Positions 1 through 9,432 of a stretch of 64,000 bases of DNA are shown piece after piece; the stretch's first letter is position 1; each line of letters begins with the position of its first letter. Source of the DNA: CAVTND01 sp963735955 (lineage in GTDB: Bacteria; Pseudomonadota; Gammaproteobacteria; Burkholderiales; Burkholderiaceae_F); the NCBI GenBank assembly GCA_963735955.1, contig CAVTND010000011.1, positions 124,001 through 188,000 of the forward strand, given 5' to 3'. The notes beneath the pieces are model-generated. The model worked only from the letters and a program-made list of their open reading frames with translations. It had not been told where the DNA came from and searched no databases. A program made the translations under genes and the position numbers.

Positions 1-487
1 GAGGGTTTCACAGCTCTTGTCGAACACGCGCATGTAGGAAATCGGGCCGCTGGCGCGCGAATGCGTGCCGTGCACGCGCGCGGCTTTCGGCCTGATCGGC
101 GAGAAGTCGTAGCCGACACCACCGCCGCGGCGCATGGTTTCGGCGGCCTGGTTGAGCGCGAGATAGATCGACGGCACACTGGTCCTTGACGCCGCTGATG
201 GCGTCGCCGACCGGCTGCACGAAACAGTTGATCAAGGTGGCCGCGATGCCGGTACCGGCCGCCGAATTGACGCGCCCGCCCGGGATGAAGCCATCCACCA
301 TGGCCTCATGGAAGCGCTTTTCCCAGTGCTCCCGCAGCTCCGGCTTCTCGACCGACGCCAGGCCGCGTGCCACGCGGCGTCGAACTTCATCGACCGACTG
401 CTCGTCGCCCTTGGCGTACTTCTCGAGCAATACGTCGACGGAAATCGGCTGCTCGTCAAGCAGCAGGTCGGGCTTGTCCAGTTTCAT
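1..487 (-). CDS. nrdJ: Adenosylcobalamin-dependent ribonucleoside-diphosphate reductase, N-terminal part (partial, frameshifted)
   Basis: Class II ribonucleotide reductase reduces ribonucleotides to deoxyribonucleotides in the cytosol using coenzyme B12. The reading starts at the ATG at 487 (MKLDKPDLLLDEQPISVDVL) and shows GRVNSAAGTG and TLINCFVQPVGDAI, the conserved start of the catalytic domain with its first active-site cysteine. Near 175-185 the reading jumps one frame. After the jump it continues as PSIYLALNQAAETMRRGGG and VGYDFSPIRPKAARVHGTHS, which is textbook family sequence, so the shift is probably a one-base error rather than decay. The gene runs off the left edge and only about 160 of the usual 700 or more residues are seen. 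It is divergent from cysB. No cobalamin riboswitch could be made out upstream. Confidence 0.85.
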
Positions 488-700
488 CGAAAGGCGGCCT
501 TCAAGGCGGAAGCGGGACCGGCGCGCGCCGGTGTGGCGGGCGGGCCCATGAGAATGGTGAAGTATAGGCGCCGCGTTTGAGTCAGACCGTGGCAACGATC
601 GCCGGGCGGGCACGAATCAACGCCAAAGTCGATGATGTCGAAGTCTGATTCATATAAAGGATGGCTATAAAATCGCCGCAACTTATAACCGGGATCGGCC
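488..700. promoter_or_regulatory. Divergent promoter region between nrdJ and cysB
   Basis: This 213-bp gap separates two divergent genes. Its cysB side is AT-rich compared with the surroundings and carries two -10-like TATAAA hexamers, at 653-658 and 666-671, ahead of the GTG start at 701. No convincing -35 element is seen. Promoter function is inferred from position and composition only. Confidence 0.35.
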
Positions 701-1633
701 GTGAACCTGCAGCAGTTCCGTTTCCTGCGCGAGGCTGCGCGCCACAAGTTCAGCCTGACCGAGGCAGCCCGCGCTCTGCATACCTCCCAGCCCGGCGTGT
801 CCAAGGCCATCATCGATCTGGAAGAAGAACTCGGCGTGCCGATACTTGCGCGCCATGGCAAGCGCGTGAAGGGACTGACCGCGCCGGGGCAGGTCGTGCT
901 GGATGCCGCCGAGCGCATCATGCTCGAGGTCGACAACCTGAAGAAACTGGCGCGTGACTATGCCGGCAGTCCCGAGGGAACGCTTGCGCGTGGCCACCGA
1001 CCCACACCCAGGCACGCTATGTGCTGCCGCCGCTCGTGCAGCAGTTTGCGCTGAAGTTTCCGCAGGTGCGTCTGAAAATGCTCGAGGCCAATCCGCCGCA
1101 GATCGCGTCGATGCTGCTGCACGGGCAGGCCGATCTCGGCGTGGCGACCGAGTCGCTGGCTGAGGCCGCCGGGCCTGCTGACGATCCCGGTGTACGACTG
1201 GCAGCACGTGGCGGTCGTCAAGCCCGATCATGCGCTGGCAAAGTTTTCTGCCACGCCCGGCAAGCTCACGTTGAAGGACCTGGCGCGGCATCCGATCGTC
1301 ACCTATGAGCATCAGTTCGCCGGACGCGCCAAGATCGACGCGGCCTTTGCAGCGGTCGGGATCGAGCCCTCGATCGTGCTCGAGGCGATCGATGCCGATG
1401 TCATCAAGACCTACGTGCATATCGGCATGGGGATCGGCATCGTGGCCGGAGTTGCCGTGGACGCCAAGCGCGATGGCCTGGTTGCATTGCCATGCGGTCA
1501 TCTGTTCGGCCGCAATGTCACGCGGCTGGCCGTCAAGGAAGGCACTTACCTGCGAGGCTTCGTGTACTCGTTCATCGAACTGCTGGTTCCCGGCTGGGAC
1601 AAGCGCCGCATCGAAGCCGAGTTCAGGGCTTAG
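701..1633 (+). CDS. cysB: LysR-type regulator CysB (frameshifted in three places)
   Basis: CysB-type regulators activate sulfate assimilation genes and respond to O-acetylserine or related signals. The start is GTG at 701. The N-terminal winged helix-turn-helix reads MNLQQFRFLREAARHKFSLT and ARALHTSQPGVSKAIIDLEE. The effector domain ends with VLEAIDADVIKTYVHIGMGI and GHLFGRNVTRLAVKEGTYLR, signatures of the CysB/Cbl subfamily. The reading changes frame twice within about 20 bases near 985-1005 and once near 1170, where a run of G has one base too many. Restoring these gives a normal protein of about 310 residues, so errors are likelier than a pseudogene. It is divergent from nrdJ. Confidence 0.85.
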
Positions 1634-1666
1634 CCTGCCCTCGATGGTTCCGACTGCACCGACGCC

Positions 1667-2650
1667 ATGAAGGTCTGCATCGTCGGTGCCGGTTCGATCG
1701 GCGCGGTCATCGGCGCCAAGCTGGCTGCCAGCGGCCAGGAGGTCTCGCTGGTGGCGCGCGGCGCTCACCTTGCTGCAATCCAGTCAAATGGACTGGAAGT
1801 GGTCGACCATGTCAACGGCGGCGCGCGCGTTCATCGATTGCCGGCCAGCGATGATCCGGCCGCCTTCGGTCCGCAGGATCTCGTCGTGATCGGGCTCAAG
1901 GCGCATGCGATCGGCGCGATGCTGCCGAAGATCGCGCCGCTGGTCGCGGCGCAAACCGTCGTGCTGCCGGCGATCAACGGGCTGCCCTGGTGGTACTTCT
2001 ACCGCGCAGGCGGACGCTTTGATGGCATCACGCTGCGCTCGCTCGATCCCGCACAGTCGATGTCCGCCGCGCTCGACCCGAAGCATGTGGTCGGTTGTGT
2101 GGTGCACTTCGCGGCCGAGGTACGGGCGCCCGGCGAGGTGCATTACACCGGCGGCAAGCGCCTGCTGATCGGTGAGCCGGCCGGCGCCGTGACTGAGCGG
2201 CTCGAGCGCATCGCGCGGGCGCTCGATGACGCCGGCTTCGAGACCAAGCGCTCGTCCGACATCCGGCTCGATGTCTGGACCAAGCTGATCGGCAACCTGC
2301 CTTTCAATCCGATAGCTGCGCTGACCGGATACATGATGGACCAGATCGTTGCCGACGAGGGTGTGCTCGACGTGATTCGCCCAATGATGCGCGAAGCAAT
2401 GACGGTCGCCGAACGGGTCGGCATCGTGGTGCCGATGACTCCGGACCAGAGGATCGACGTCGCGCGCGGCCTGGGTGCCGCAAAGATCTCGATGCTGCAG
2501 GATCTCGAATTACGCCGCACTCTTGAGCTGCCGGCAATTGTCGGCGCCGTGATCGAGCTGGCCGAGATGACCGGCGTGGACGTGACCACGATCCGCCATG
2601 TGCATGCGCTGGCGGTCGCGCGCGCGCGCGCCCTCGGCATTGAGCAGTAG
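1667..2650 (+). CDS. 2-dehydropantoate 2-reductase family protein (PanE/ApbA)
   Basis: The 327-residue product is an NADPH-dependent reductase of the ketopantoate reductase family, which makes pantoate for coenzyme A synthesis. The N-terminus carries the dinucleotide motif MKVCIVGAGSIGAVIGAKLA at residues 1-20. KLIGNLPFNPIAALTG near residue 205 matches the conserved Lys-Asn active-site helix, and the C-terminal helical domain is complete. It lies 33 bp after cysB on the same strand. Many bacteria carry several paralogues, some acting on other 2-oxo acids. The molybdenum hydroxylase genes downstream leave open a catabolic role, so I do not assign panE itself. Confidence 0.8.
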   Translation: MKVCIVGAGSIGAVIGAKLAASGQEVSLVARGAHLAAIQSNGLEVVDHVNGGARVHRLPASDDPAAFGPQDLVVIGLKAHAIGAMLPKIAPLVAAQTVVLPAINGLPWWYFYRAGGRFDGITLRSLDPAQSMSAALDPKHVVGCVVHFAAEVRAPGEVHYTGGKRLLIGEPAGAVTERLERIARALDDAGFETKRSSDIRLDVWTKLIGNLPFNPIAALTGYMMDQIVADEGVLDVIRPMMREAMTVAERVGIVVPMTPDQRIDVARGLGAAKISMLQDLELRRTLELPAIVGAVIELAEMTGVDVTTIRHVHALAVARARALGIEQ

Positions 2651-2721
2651 CTGCCCTGCGGCCTGGACTACGCTGCCGGAACCGGCGGCGCGACACATCT
2701 GTTGACCGGGGAGAACTCCTG

Positions 2722-3178
2722 ATGGCGATCGAACTGAAAGTCAATGGCGCCGTCCGCAGCATCGCGTCGGCGCCGGACAAGCCCCTGCTCTGGGTGCTGC
2801 GCGAGGACCTCAACCTGACCGGCACCAAGTTCGGCTGCGGCATCGCAATGTGCGGCGCCTGCACGGTCATCATCGACGGCGAAGCGGTGCGGTCCTGCGT
2901 GATGCCCTTGGTGGCGGCGCGGGCAAGACCGTCGAGACAATCGAAGGGCTCGGCGCAACGGACTCACGCCGGTGCAGCAGGCCTGGATCGATCATCAGGT
3001 GCCGCAGTGTGGCTACTGCCAGAGCGGATTCATCATGGCCGCCGAAGCGGCGCTGCGCGCCAATCCGAAACTCAAGGCGCAGGAACTGGAGGCACAGCTC
3101 ACCAACATTTGCCGCTGCGGCAGCTATGACGCGATGCGGGCTGCGATCGCGCAACTGACCGAGGCGCGCAGGAAATAA
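2722..3178 (+). CDS. (2Fe-2S)-binding small subunit of a molybdenum hydroxylase (IorA-like, frameshifted)
   Basis: This is the electron-transfer subunit of a xanthine-oxidase-family enzyme of the two-subunit isoquinoline 1-oxidoreductase type. The plant-ferredoxin-like domain shows GTKFGCGIAMCGACTVIIDG (four-cysteine cluster). The second cluster domain shows QCGYCQSGFIMAAEAAL and NICRCGSYDAMRAAI. The middle is split by two frame changes, near 2917-2930 and 2955-2968. Both intervening pieces (KTVETIEGLGAT, LTPVQQAWIDHQ) are family sequence, so the true product is a normal protein of about 152 residues. The start has GGGGAGAACTCCTG ahead of ATG 2722. The large subunit follows after 2 bp. Confidence 0.85.
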
Positions 3179-3180
3179 GC

Positions 3181-5408
3181 ATGCGCACTCACCCGACGTG
3201 CCTTCATGGTCGCCGGAGGCGTTGGCGCCGGTGCGCTGATCATCGGCGGCGGCGCACTCGCGCTGCGCTCCCGCTACTTGAACAGCTTCCGGCCCCGGTT
3301 GGCCGCAAGCGAGCACGGCTTCGGCACCTGGATCAAGATCAGCAACGACGGGATCGTCACGCTGATGGACGCGCGTTCCGAGATGGGGCAGGGCGTGCAG
3401 TCGATGATGGCGATCATTGTGGCCGAGGAGATGGGGGCGGATTTCACGCGCATGCGGCTCGAGCCCGCCCCGGTCGCGAACGTCTATCGCAACGTGGTGG
3501 CGATCGTCAGCCAGTTGCCGTTTGCCGCGCCGCCGTCCGGTCTGCTGCGTGAACTGAGCGAGGGCATCGCCCTGCAACTCGGCACGATGGGCACGGGTGG
3601 CTCGACGAGCACGATCGACGCCTGGGCGCGCCTGCGCTCGGTTGGAGCGGCGGCGCGCGAAATGTTGATCGCGGCGGCCGCCACGCGCTGGCAAGTCACG
3701 CCCGCCACCTGCGCCGCTAGATCGGGATTTGTCGTGCATGAGGCGTCCGGCCGCAGGCTGGGATTCGGCGAACTCGCCGCGGCTGCGTCAAGTCTGGATC
3801 CACCGAAGCGCATCGCGCTGAAGGATCCTGCAAGTTTCACCTTGATCGGACGCTCGCCGCCGCGCCTCGACGTGCCAGCCAAGGTGAATGGCAGCGCACG
3901 CTTCGGCATCGACGTGCGCTTGCCGGGATTGCGCTATGCCGCGATCCGTCACGCGCCCCGGTTTGGCGCGCGCGTCGTGCCTCCGCCGGGTGGCTTCAGG
4001 CAAGTCGAGGGCGTGCAGTTCGTCCACCTGGGCAATGCAGTGGCGGCGGTGGCGGATTCGTACTGGGTTGCGCGTCGCGCGCTGGAAGTGCTCGAACTGG
4101 AATTCGATGGCGGATCGGACATCAGCAACGCGAGCCTGATGAAGCAGTTCGAGGCCGCGCTGGATTCTGGCGCGGACCTGAAATACTTCGAGGGCGACGC
4201 CTCGGCCGCAACACCGGGCGACCGTACAGTCAGGGCCGAATACCGGGCCCCGCTGCTGGCGCACGCCTGCATGGAACCGATGAACGCGACCGCGCTGTTC
4301 CAGGGCGGTCGGCTCGAACTCTGGTCGGGTGCGCAGGCGCAGACCCTGGCGCGCAACAACAGTGCGCAGGCGTGCGGGATCTCCACGAGTGAGGTCGAGC
4401 TTCCACACCACGCTGCTCGGCGGCGGTTTCGGGCGCCGTGCGGAATCGGACTTCACCGTGCTGGCGGCACGCGTCGCGCAGGCGCTGCCCGGCACACCGG
4501 TGCAACTGATCTGGTCGCGCGAGGAAGACATGCAGCACGACGTATATCGGCCGGCGGCGCTGGCGCGCTACGAAGCGAATCTGGACGAGGCGGGCGCAGT
4601 GAAGCACTGGAGCGCTCGCTCGGCGCTGCCCTCGGTGCGCAATGAGTTCTTTGCGCGCAACATGCCGATCCTCTCGGAAAGCGGTCCCGATCGCGGCAGC
4701 CTCGAAGGCGCGCTGCACCTGCCCTACGAACTCGGCACGACCTCGATTGCGGTGGCGCGTGTAAATGCTGCGGTGCCGGTCGGCAACTGGCGCTCGGTCG
4801 GATATTCACTGAACGGGTTTTTCGTCGAGAGCTTCATCAACGAGCTCGCCGCCGCGGCAGGCAAGGATCCACTCGATTTCCGGCGCGGCCTGCTCGGCAA
4901 ATCGCCGCGGCACAAGGCGGTGCTCGAGAAGGTCGCCGCGATGTCGGGCTGGGGCACGCAGGCTGGCGGTCGCTTCCGCGGTGTGGCGTTGGTCGCGTCC
5001 TTCGGTTCGATCGTCGCCGAGGTGATCGAGATCTCGATGCCGACGCCGACCGAGCCGAAAGTCGAGCACGTCTGGGCCGCCGCCGATTGCGGCCTCGTGG
5101 TCGATCCGCGCAACCTCAAGGCGCAGCTGCGCTCCGGCATCATCTTCGGTCTGACGGCCGCGCTCTGGGGCGAAGCGAAGATCGAGAAGGGTCGCACGGT
5201 GTCGGCCAACTTCGATGACACCCGGATGATGAGGCTGGCCGAGGCACCGCGCATCGAAGTTGAACTGATCTCCCAGGGTTCGCCGATGGGCGGCGCCGGC
5301 GAGATCGGCGTGCCACCGGTGTTCGCGGCCCTGTGTGACGCGATTTTCAAGGCGACCGGCAAGCGGATTCGCGAGCTACCGCTGGTGCCTCAGCTGCAGA
5401 ATGCCTGA
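3181..5408 (+). CDS. Molybdopterin-binding large subunit of an aldehyde/xanthine oxidase-family enzyme (IorB-like, frameshifted)
   Basis: This is the catalytic subunit partnering the preceding 2Fe-2S protein, probably a periplasmic hydroxylase of N-heterocycles or aldehydes. After ATG 3181 a one-base shift leads into LTRRAFMVAGGVGAGALIIG, a twin-arginine signal, as expected for the IorB branch. Later motifs include DARSEMGQGVQSMMAIIVAE near residue 60, TLLGGGFGRRAESDF and WRSVGYSLNGFFVESFINEL. GQGSPMGGAGEIGVPP-like sequence near the end (SQGSPMGGAGEIGVPP) includes the region of the catalytic Glu. A second one-base insertion lies near 4400. The product is about 740 residues. The substrate cannot be told from sequence. 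No electron-accepting cytochrome c gene follows, unlike some relatives. Confidence 0.8.
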
Positions 5409-5424
5409 ATCGGCCGGCAGCCGG

Positions 5425-6286
5425 TCAGCGCGCGCTGCCGCGCACGAGCTGCATCGCGGCGTCGAACAGGGCGGAGTTGACGTCGCCCAGTTCATCGAGC
5501 ACGTTCAGGTGGTGCAGGCCCGGCGCCGGCACGTCCCGCACAAAGACATTTTTCCACGCAAGACCGATCGCCGCAGTCTGGCGCCTGAACTCACTTGATT
5601 CGAGCGCGCCGACTGCGGTGATCAGCGGGGCGACAGTGGCGGGCGGCAGATGGAGGGGCGACAGCAAGTGGGCGCGCCGCGCGTTGAGTTGAAGGTCCGA
5701 GCGGATGAAGGGCGCATTGACCAGTGGCGCCAGATCGTAGAGCCCGCTGATCGCCAGTCCGCCCTTGACCAGGTCACGCGGCAGGTCGGCGGCATAGACC
5801 GTCCACAGCGCCGCCATCAACATTGCTGTCAGGTGCGCTCCGGCCGAGTGCCCGCACAAAACGATTCGATCCGGATGGAAACCGAGCCGCTCTGCATTAC
5901 GGTACAGCCAGGCCAGCGCCTTCAGCTGCTGACGCACGATGTCCTCGAGCGGTGTGCGCGGCGCCAGGCCATAGTTGGTCAGTGCCACGGAGACCCCGTG
6001 CTGAACGAAGGGCGGAGCGAGCCAGGAGAAGTCCGACTTGTCGAGAGAGCGCCAATAGCCGCCATGGATGTACACCAACAAGGGTGCGGCGTCGTTGCGG
6101 TTGGGAACAGATCGAGCCGCTCGCCCGGCGTGTCGCCGAAGGGCAGGTCGATCAGGCAGGCGCGCAGTCGTCGCGTCGTCGCCGCACGCTCGGCCCAGCG
6201 CGCAAAAATCTGTGCGTGATCCGGGATCGAGGCGCGGACGTTGTACTCGCGTTCGATGAAGTCGATATCAGTCGCACGGAAGCCAT
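5425..6286 (-). CDS. Alpha/beta hydrolase (kynurenine-formamidase/carboxylesterase-like), frameshifted N-terminus
   Basis: This is a serine hydrolase of the alpha/beta fold. The uninterrupted part begins MLVYIHGGYWRSLDKSDFSW, with the HGG oxyanion-hole motif. It contains LCGHSAGAHLTAMLMAAL (GxSxG nucleophile elbow) and ends near GLHHLNVLDELGD with the likely catalytic His. Upstream, past a one-base deletion near 6107 in a run of G, the frame continues as DIDFIEREYNVRASIPDHAQ and LIDLPFGDTPGERLDLFP. This is the usual N-terminal cap of the family, so the gene extends to about 6286. The exact start is unclear because ATG 6286 needs a further shift. It is convergent with the molybdenum hydroxylase genes. 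Confidence 0.7.
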
Positions 6287-6394
6287 GCGCGGCAGTGTAT
6301 CGCCGGGCCGCGACACTGTTTGGCCAACGATTGCGGCCGTATAATTCGCGTCCTCGCCGCGGCGCTTCGCGGGCCGGCGAGGAATTTCAAGATC

Positions 6395-6470
6395 GGGGAA
6401 GTAGCTCAGCTGGGAGAGCGCTGCGTTCGCAATGCAGAGGTCGGGAGTTCGATCCTCCTCTTCTCCACCA
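6395..6470 (+). tRNA. tRNA-Ala (anticodon CGC)
   Basis: The 76 bases fold into a full cloverleaf. The acceptor stem GGGGAAG pairs with CTTCTCC, the D arm is GCTC-GAGC, and the anticodon stem CTGCG pairs with TGCAG around loop TTCGCAA. The anticodon is CGC. The T arm is GGGAG-TTCGATC-CTCCT. The discriminator A and an encoded CCA end the gene at 6470. The acceptor stem has the G3-U70 wobble pair that is the known identity element for alanine. It reads alanine codon GCG, common in this GC-rich sequence. Confidence 0.97.
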
Positions 6471-6558
6471 TCCAGGCAAAGTCGCTGGTACTGACTCCGC
6501 GCCGTGAATGCTCGCCGGCTCGCGGTTCGACAAGTCGATTGAATCGGCGCACCCTCGT

Positions 6559-7260
6559 TCAAGGCGACGAAGCTGCACGAAAGTTGAGGGACCAGCGAGC
6601 GCCCGAGCCGAGCTCGGTCACGCAGATGCCCGGCGCGCATGACGACATGGTGAATCGGTCCGTGTCCGCGGGGAAGCGCAGCGGCAAGGCCGCATCGGCG
6701 GCGCGCCGATAGCGCCTCAGCTCCTGGACGTCGGATTCACCGGTTTCCCAGACCATGGCGCTTTCGCGTGCCGACATTGCGGCCACGCGAATATCCGCGA
6801 TCGTGGTGGGACGGTAGTCGCCGCGTTCGACGATGCCGACGATGAACACGTACCAAGTGCCGAAGGTCGTTTCCTGTTTGCCAAGCAGCTGCCCCTGGAC
6901 GTCGAAACCGTCTCGCTCCGACACCAAGGCTTCGATGTCAATGGCGCTGAAAGTGATTCGCGCGGGGCGCAGTCCCGGCGAGCGCAGTGCCGGCAATTGC
7001 CCCAGCACGGTCAGGTCGCCATTGCCCTCCTGCGCGATGTAGTTGCCGAGCTGCTTCTGCCACTGCGCAACGATGAGTCTTCCCGCCGCCTCTGAAAGCT
7101 CAAGTTCGGGAGCCGCAGGCGCCGAGCGCGGCGCCCGAGCGGCGCAGCCGGCGAGCAGACTCACCGCCACGAGCAGGATGATCAAAGACGACGTCACGCC
7201 GCGCGGCCCGCGCGCACGGCAGAAGGGTGGTGACAAGGGTCGAACGGTTTTTGATTTCAT
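6559..7260 (-). CDS. Hypothetical lipoprotein
   Basis: The 233-residue product starts at ATG 7260 (MKSKTVRPLS). It has a positively charged N-terminus, a hydrophobic stretch and the lipobox LLAGC at about residues 38-42, so it should be exported and lipid-anchored. The mature part (VAQWQKQLGNYIAQEGNGDL, TFGTWYVFIVGIVERGDYRP) matches no family I can name. It starts 25 bp after the stop of the ankyrin gene on the same strand and is probably co-transcribed with it, suggesting a joint role in the envelope. A longer reading to 7503 exists but would put arginine-rich sequence ahead of the signal peptide. Confidence 0.65.
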   Translation of the reverse strand: MKSKTVRPLSPPFCRARGPRGVTSSLIILLVAVSLLAGCAARAPRSAPAAPELELSEAAGRLIVAQWQKQLGNYIAQEGNGDLTVLGQLPALRSPGLRPARITFSAIDIEALVSERDGFDVQGQLLGKQETTFGTWYVFIVGIVERGDYRPTTIADIRVAAMSARESAMVWETGESDVQELRRYRRAADAALPLRFPADTDRFTMSSCAPGICVTELGSGARWSLNFRAASSP

Positions 7261-7285
7261 GCAGCCCGGAAGCGCTTCACCAGCC

Positions 7286-9199
7286 TCATTTCGCACTGTC
7301 CGACGCGCTGTTTGCCTCTGCGGAATCCGCCTCGCCGATCGCGGCGGAATGCTCAGACCTGGACCCGAGGTTCGGAATCCATGCGCCTTGACTGTCTTCG
7401 CGTGCCGCCGCGGACCGTGCCGCGGAATCCGTTTCAAGAAGCTGTGCCAGATGCGTTCGGCCCTGGCGATCTGCCTCGTCGGAAGGCGTCGCACCGAGCG
7501 CATTGCGAGTCCGCGGCTCAGCGCCTCGGTTCAGGAGAACCGCCACGATCGTTTCCTTGCCAGCGCGCGCTGCAAGGTGCAATGGAGTGTTGCCGGCGGC
7601 GTCGATAGCCATGGGATCCGCGCCGTGGTCGAGAAGCAATTCCGCAAGTTGACGGTTGCTTTTCAACGCCGCAGCGTGCAACGGCGTCCGCCCGAAGAGG
7701 TCTTGCGCATTTGGGTTCGCTCCCGCTCGCAACAGCGCCGCCGCCGTGTCCGCGTGGCCGCCGCGAGCCGCCAGCATCAGCGGCGTCACACCGTATAGCG
7801 CGTCCCGGTCTGCATTTGCCCCACGCGCGAGCAATGCCCGCACTACTGCCGCGTGGCCGGAGCGTGCTGCTGCATGCAGCGGTGTCTCGCCGTCGTAGTC
7901 CGGCGCGTTGATCTCTTCACCCTGGACGACCAGTAACTCGACAGCTTCAGCCCGACCGTCCTTTGCTGCCCACCACAACGCGCTTCGGCCGAACGTGTCA
8001 GTCCCTCGAGGTGACAGTGCGCTCGAAATCTCGACCTGCGTGGCCTTCGACGGTGGAGTCCGGTCAGGTGCGACGGATTTCGCTTGCTGTTCCGCCTCCG
8101 GTTGCGCGGCGCCTGCATCGGTGGAGAAACACGTGGTGGCGATGCTGATGCGCTTGGTACCGTTGGAACTGTATCCGTACTCTTCCCCGTAAAAGGTCGC
8201 CAGCTCCCATTCGATCGCCTCGAACTGGGCCTGCCCTCTCGTCTGCCCACGTTTGTCCCGATACCAGTCAATCGCATCAGTACAACGGTCGCGCAGCATG
8301 ACTCGCACCCGGTTGCCCACGTACTGAATGTACTTGTTCGGATTGAGTGCCTCGTTCCAGTGCGGCGTGATGAAGGAGGTGAAGAAGTCGGAGTCCGGTT
8401 CGACCTGGACACGCCAATACGGCCCCTCCTGTACCAGCATCGGCGGCATCATCTTCTTGCCGATCCTCACCGCCTCGGTCAGGTTGCGGTAGAACTTGAA
8501 TCCGGCATAGTCGGCGGCGAGATCGCCGTTCGAGTGGATGCCCGTCGTAAACATGCCGAGAACTCCATCCTCGGACAAGAATGGATTACGCGCAGTGGAA
8601 GCGATTGCGGATGCGGTAGCGTGCTTGTCCGGCAAGCCACGCGCGCGACGGCTCTCATACTTCGAGTGATAGATGCGGCCAATGTTGATGAAATGAATGA
8701 TCTTGTCCGTGCCGACGAGTTTGCCGTCGGCGTTCACCGTCCCGGCCCGAAAAAATGCCCGTACGGGCTTGGTGATGTCGAGCAGCAGCAGTGGATCGTC
8801 ATAGATCATTTGCGACGGCCGGTACATGGTTACCAGGCCCGGGTACTGGGCGCGCACCTTGTCACTGACCAGGCCGATATCGAGTAGCTCGTTGGTGGGC
8901 AGGGCCGCAAATAGCTGCTGCCAGAGCTCGCCGCCGATGAAATCGGCCGATTGCAGCTCGGCGATACGCTGCTCGGGCTGGTTGGATTCGATTGCGTCCC
9001 GGATCGCCGCGTTCGTTTCGGTCGCCGCGCCCACTACCGCCCCGTACACGATGCGCGAAAAGTAGGGACCGAGATCCGCGAAGTCCCGCCCGATCGGGAG
9101 CGTGTATTGATCAGATTCGTGAGGAAAGGCCGATTCGATCGGCGTCAGCAGCAGGGCGCCGGACAGACTTGCCGCGAGCGTGAGTCGGATCTTGTTCAT
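7286..9199 (-). CDS. Secreted ankyrin-repeat protein
   Basis: This 637-residue protein begins with a Sec signal peptide (MNKIRLTLAASLSGALLLTP, cleavage near residue 25). Residues 30-370 form a globular part I cannot assign, with HFINIGRIYHSKYESRRARG and FYRNLTEAVRIGKKMMPP as its most distinctive stretches. Roughly residues 395-590 are about six ankyrin repeats (GETPLHAAARSGHAAVVRAL, GRTPLHAAALKSNRQLAELL, GNTPLHLAARAGKETIVAVL). A low-complexity Ala/Ser/Glu tail follows. Ankyrin repeats bind protein partners, so a periplasmic scaffold or inhibitor role is plausible but unproven. It precedes a lipoprotein gene and follows a sensor kinase gene, all on the minus strand. Confidence 0.75.
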   Translation of the reverse strand: MNKIRLTLAASLSGALLLTPIESAFPHESDQYTLPIGRDFADLGPYFSRIVYGAVVGAATETNAAIRDAIESNQPEQRIAELQSADFIGGELWQQLFAALPTNELLDIGLVSDKVRAQYPGLVTMYRPSQMIYDDPLLLLDITKPVRAFFRAGTVNADGKLVGTDKIIHFINIGRIYHSKYESRRARGLPDKHATASAIASTARNPFLSEDGVLGMFTTGIHSNGDLAADYAGFKFYRNLTEAVRIGKKMMPPMLVQEGPYWRVQVEPDSDFFTSFITPHWNEALNPNKYIQYVGNRVRVMLRDRCTDAIDWYRDKRGQTRGQAQFEAIEWELATFYGEEYGYSSNGTKRISIATTCFSTDAGAAQPEAEQQAKSVAPDRTPPSKATQVEISSALSPRGTDTFGRSALWWAAKDGRAEAVELLVVQGEEINAPDYDGETPLHAAARSGHAAVVRALLARGANADRDALYGVTPLMLAARGGHADTAAALLRAGANPNAQDLFGRTPLHAAALKSNRQLAELLLDHGADPMAIDAAGNTPLHLAARAGKETIVAVLLNRGAEPRTRNALGATPSDEADRQGRTHLAQLLETDSAARSAAAREDSQGAWIPNLGSRSEHSAAIGEADSAEANSASDSAK

Positions 9200-9432
9200 T
9201 ACCCCATTCCCGCTGACTTGAACTTTCGTACTGGCCGCGCAATCGACTCTACCCGCCCCAACCGGATCCGGATCCGATGGCCCACGTCAGCCTGGCTTCG
9301 GTCCTTCAAGTGCAATTCTAGAAAAATTCCAGCCAGGGCGTGTTCACGGCGCCGCGTCTTCAATTGGCGGGACGCCCGTCCAACCGTCCAGCACCGGTGG
9401 ATCCACCAGCCGGTCATGGCCGGGCCTGCACA

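Noticed and set aside
683..1768. Open reading frame of 361 codons on the minus strand
   Set aside because: It is antisense to cysB. The plus strand holds conserved LysR sequence across all three frame changes.
701..5408. cysB and molybdenum hydroxylase genes as pseudogenes
   Set aside because: Conserved motifs continue directly in the shifted frame at each break and no stop or deletion of a domain is seen. Sequencing error is the simpler explanation.
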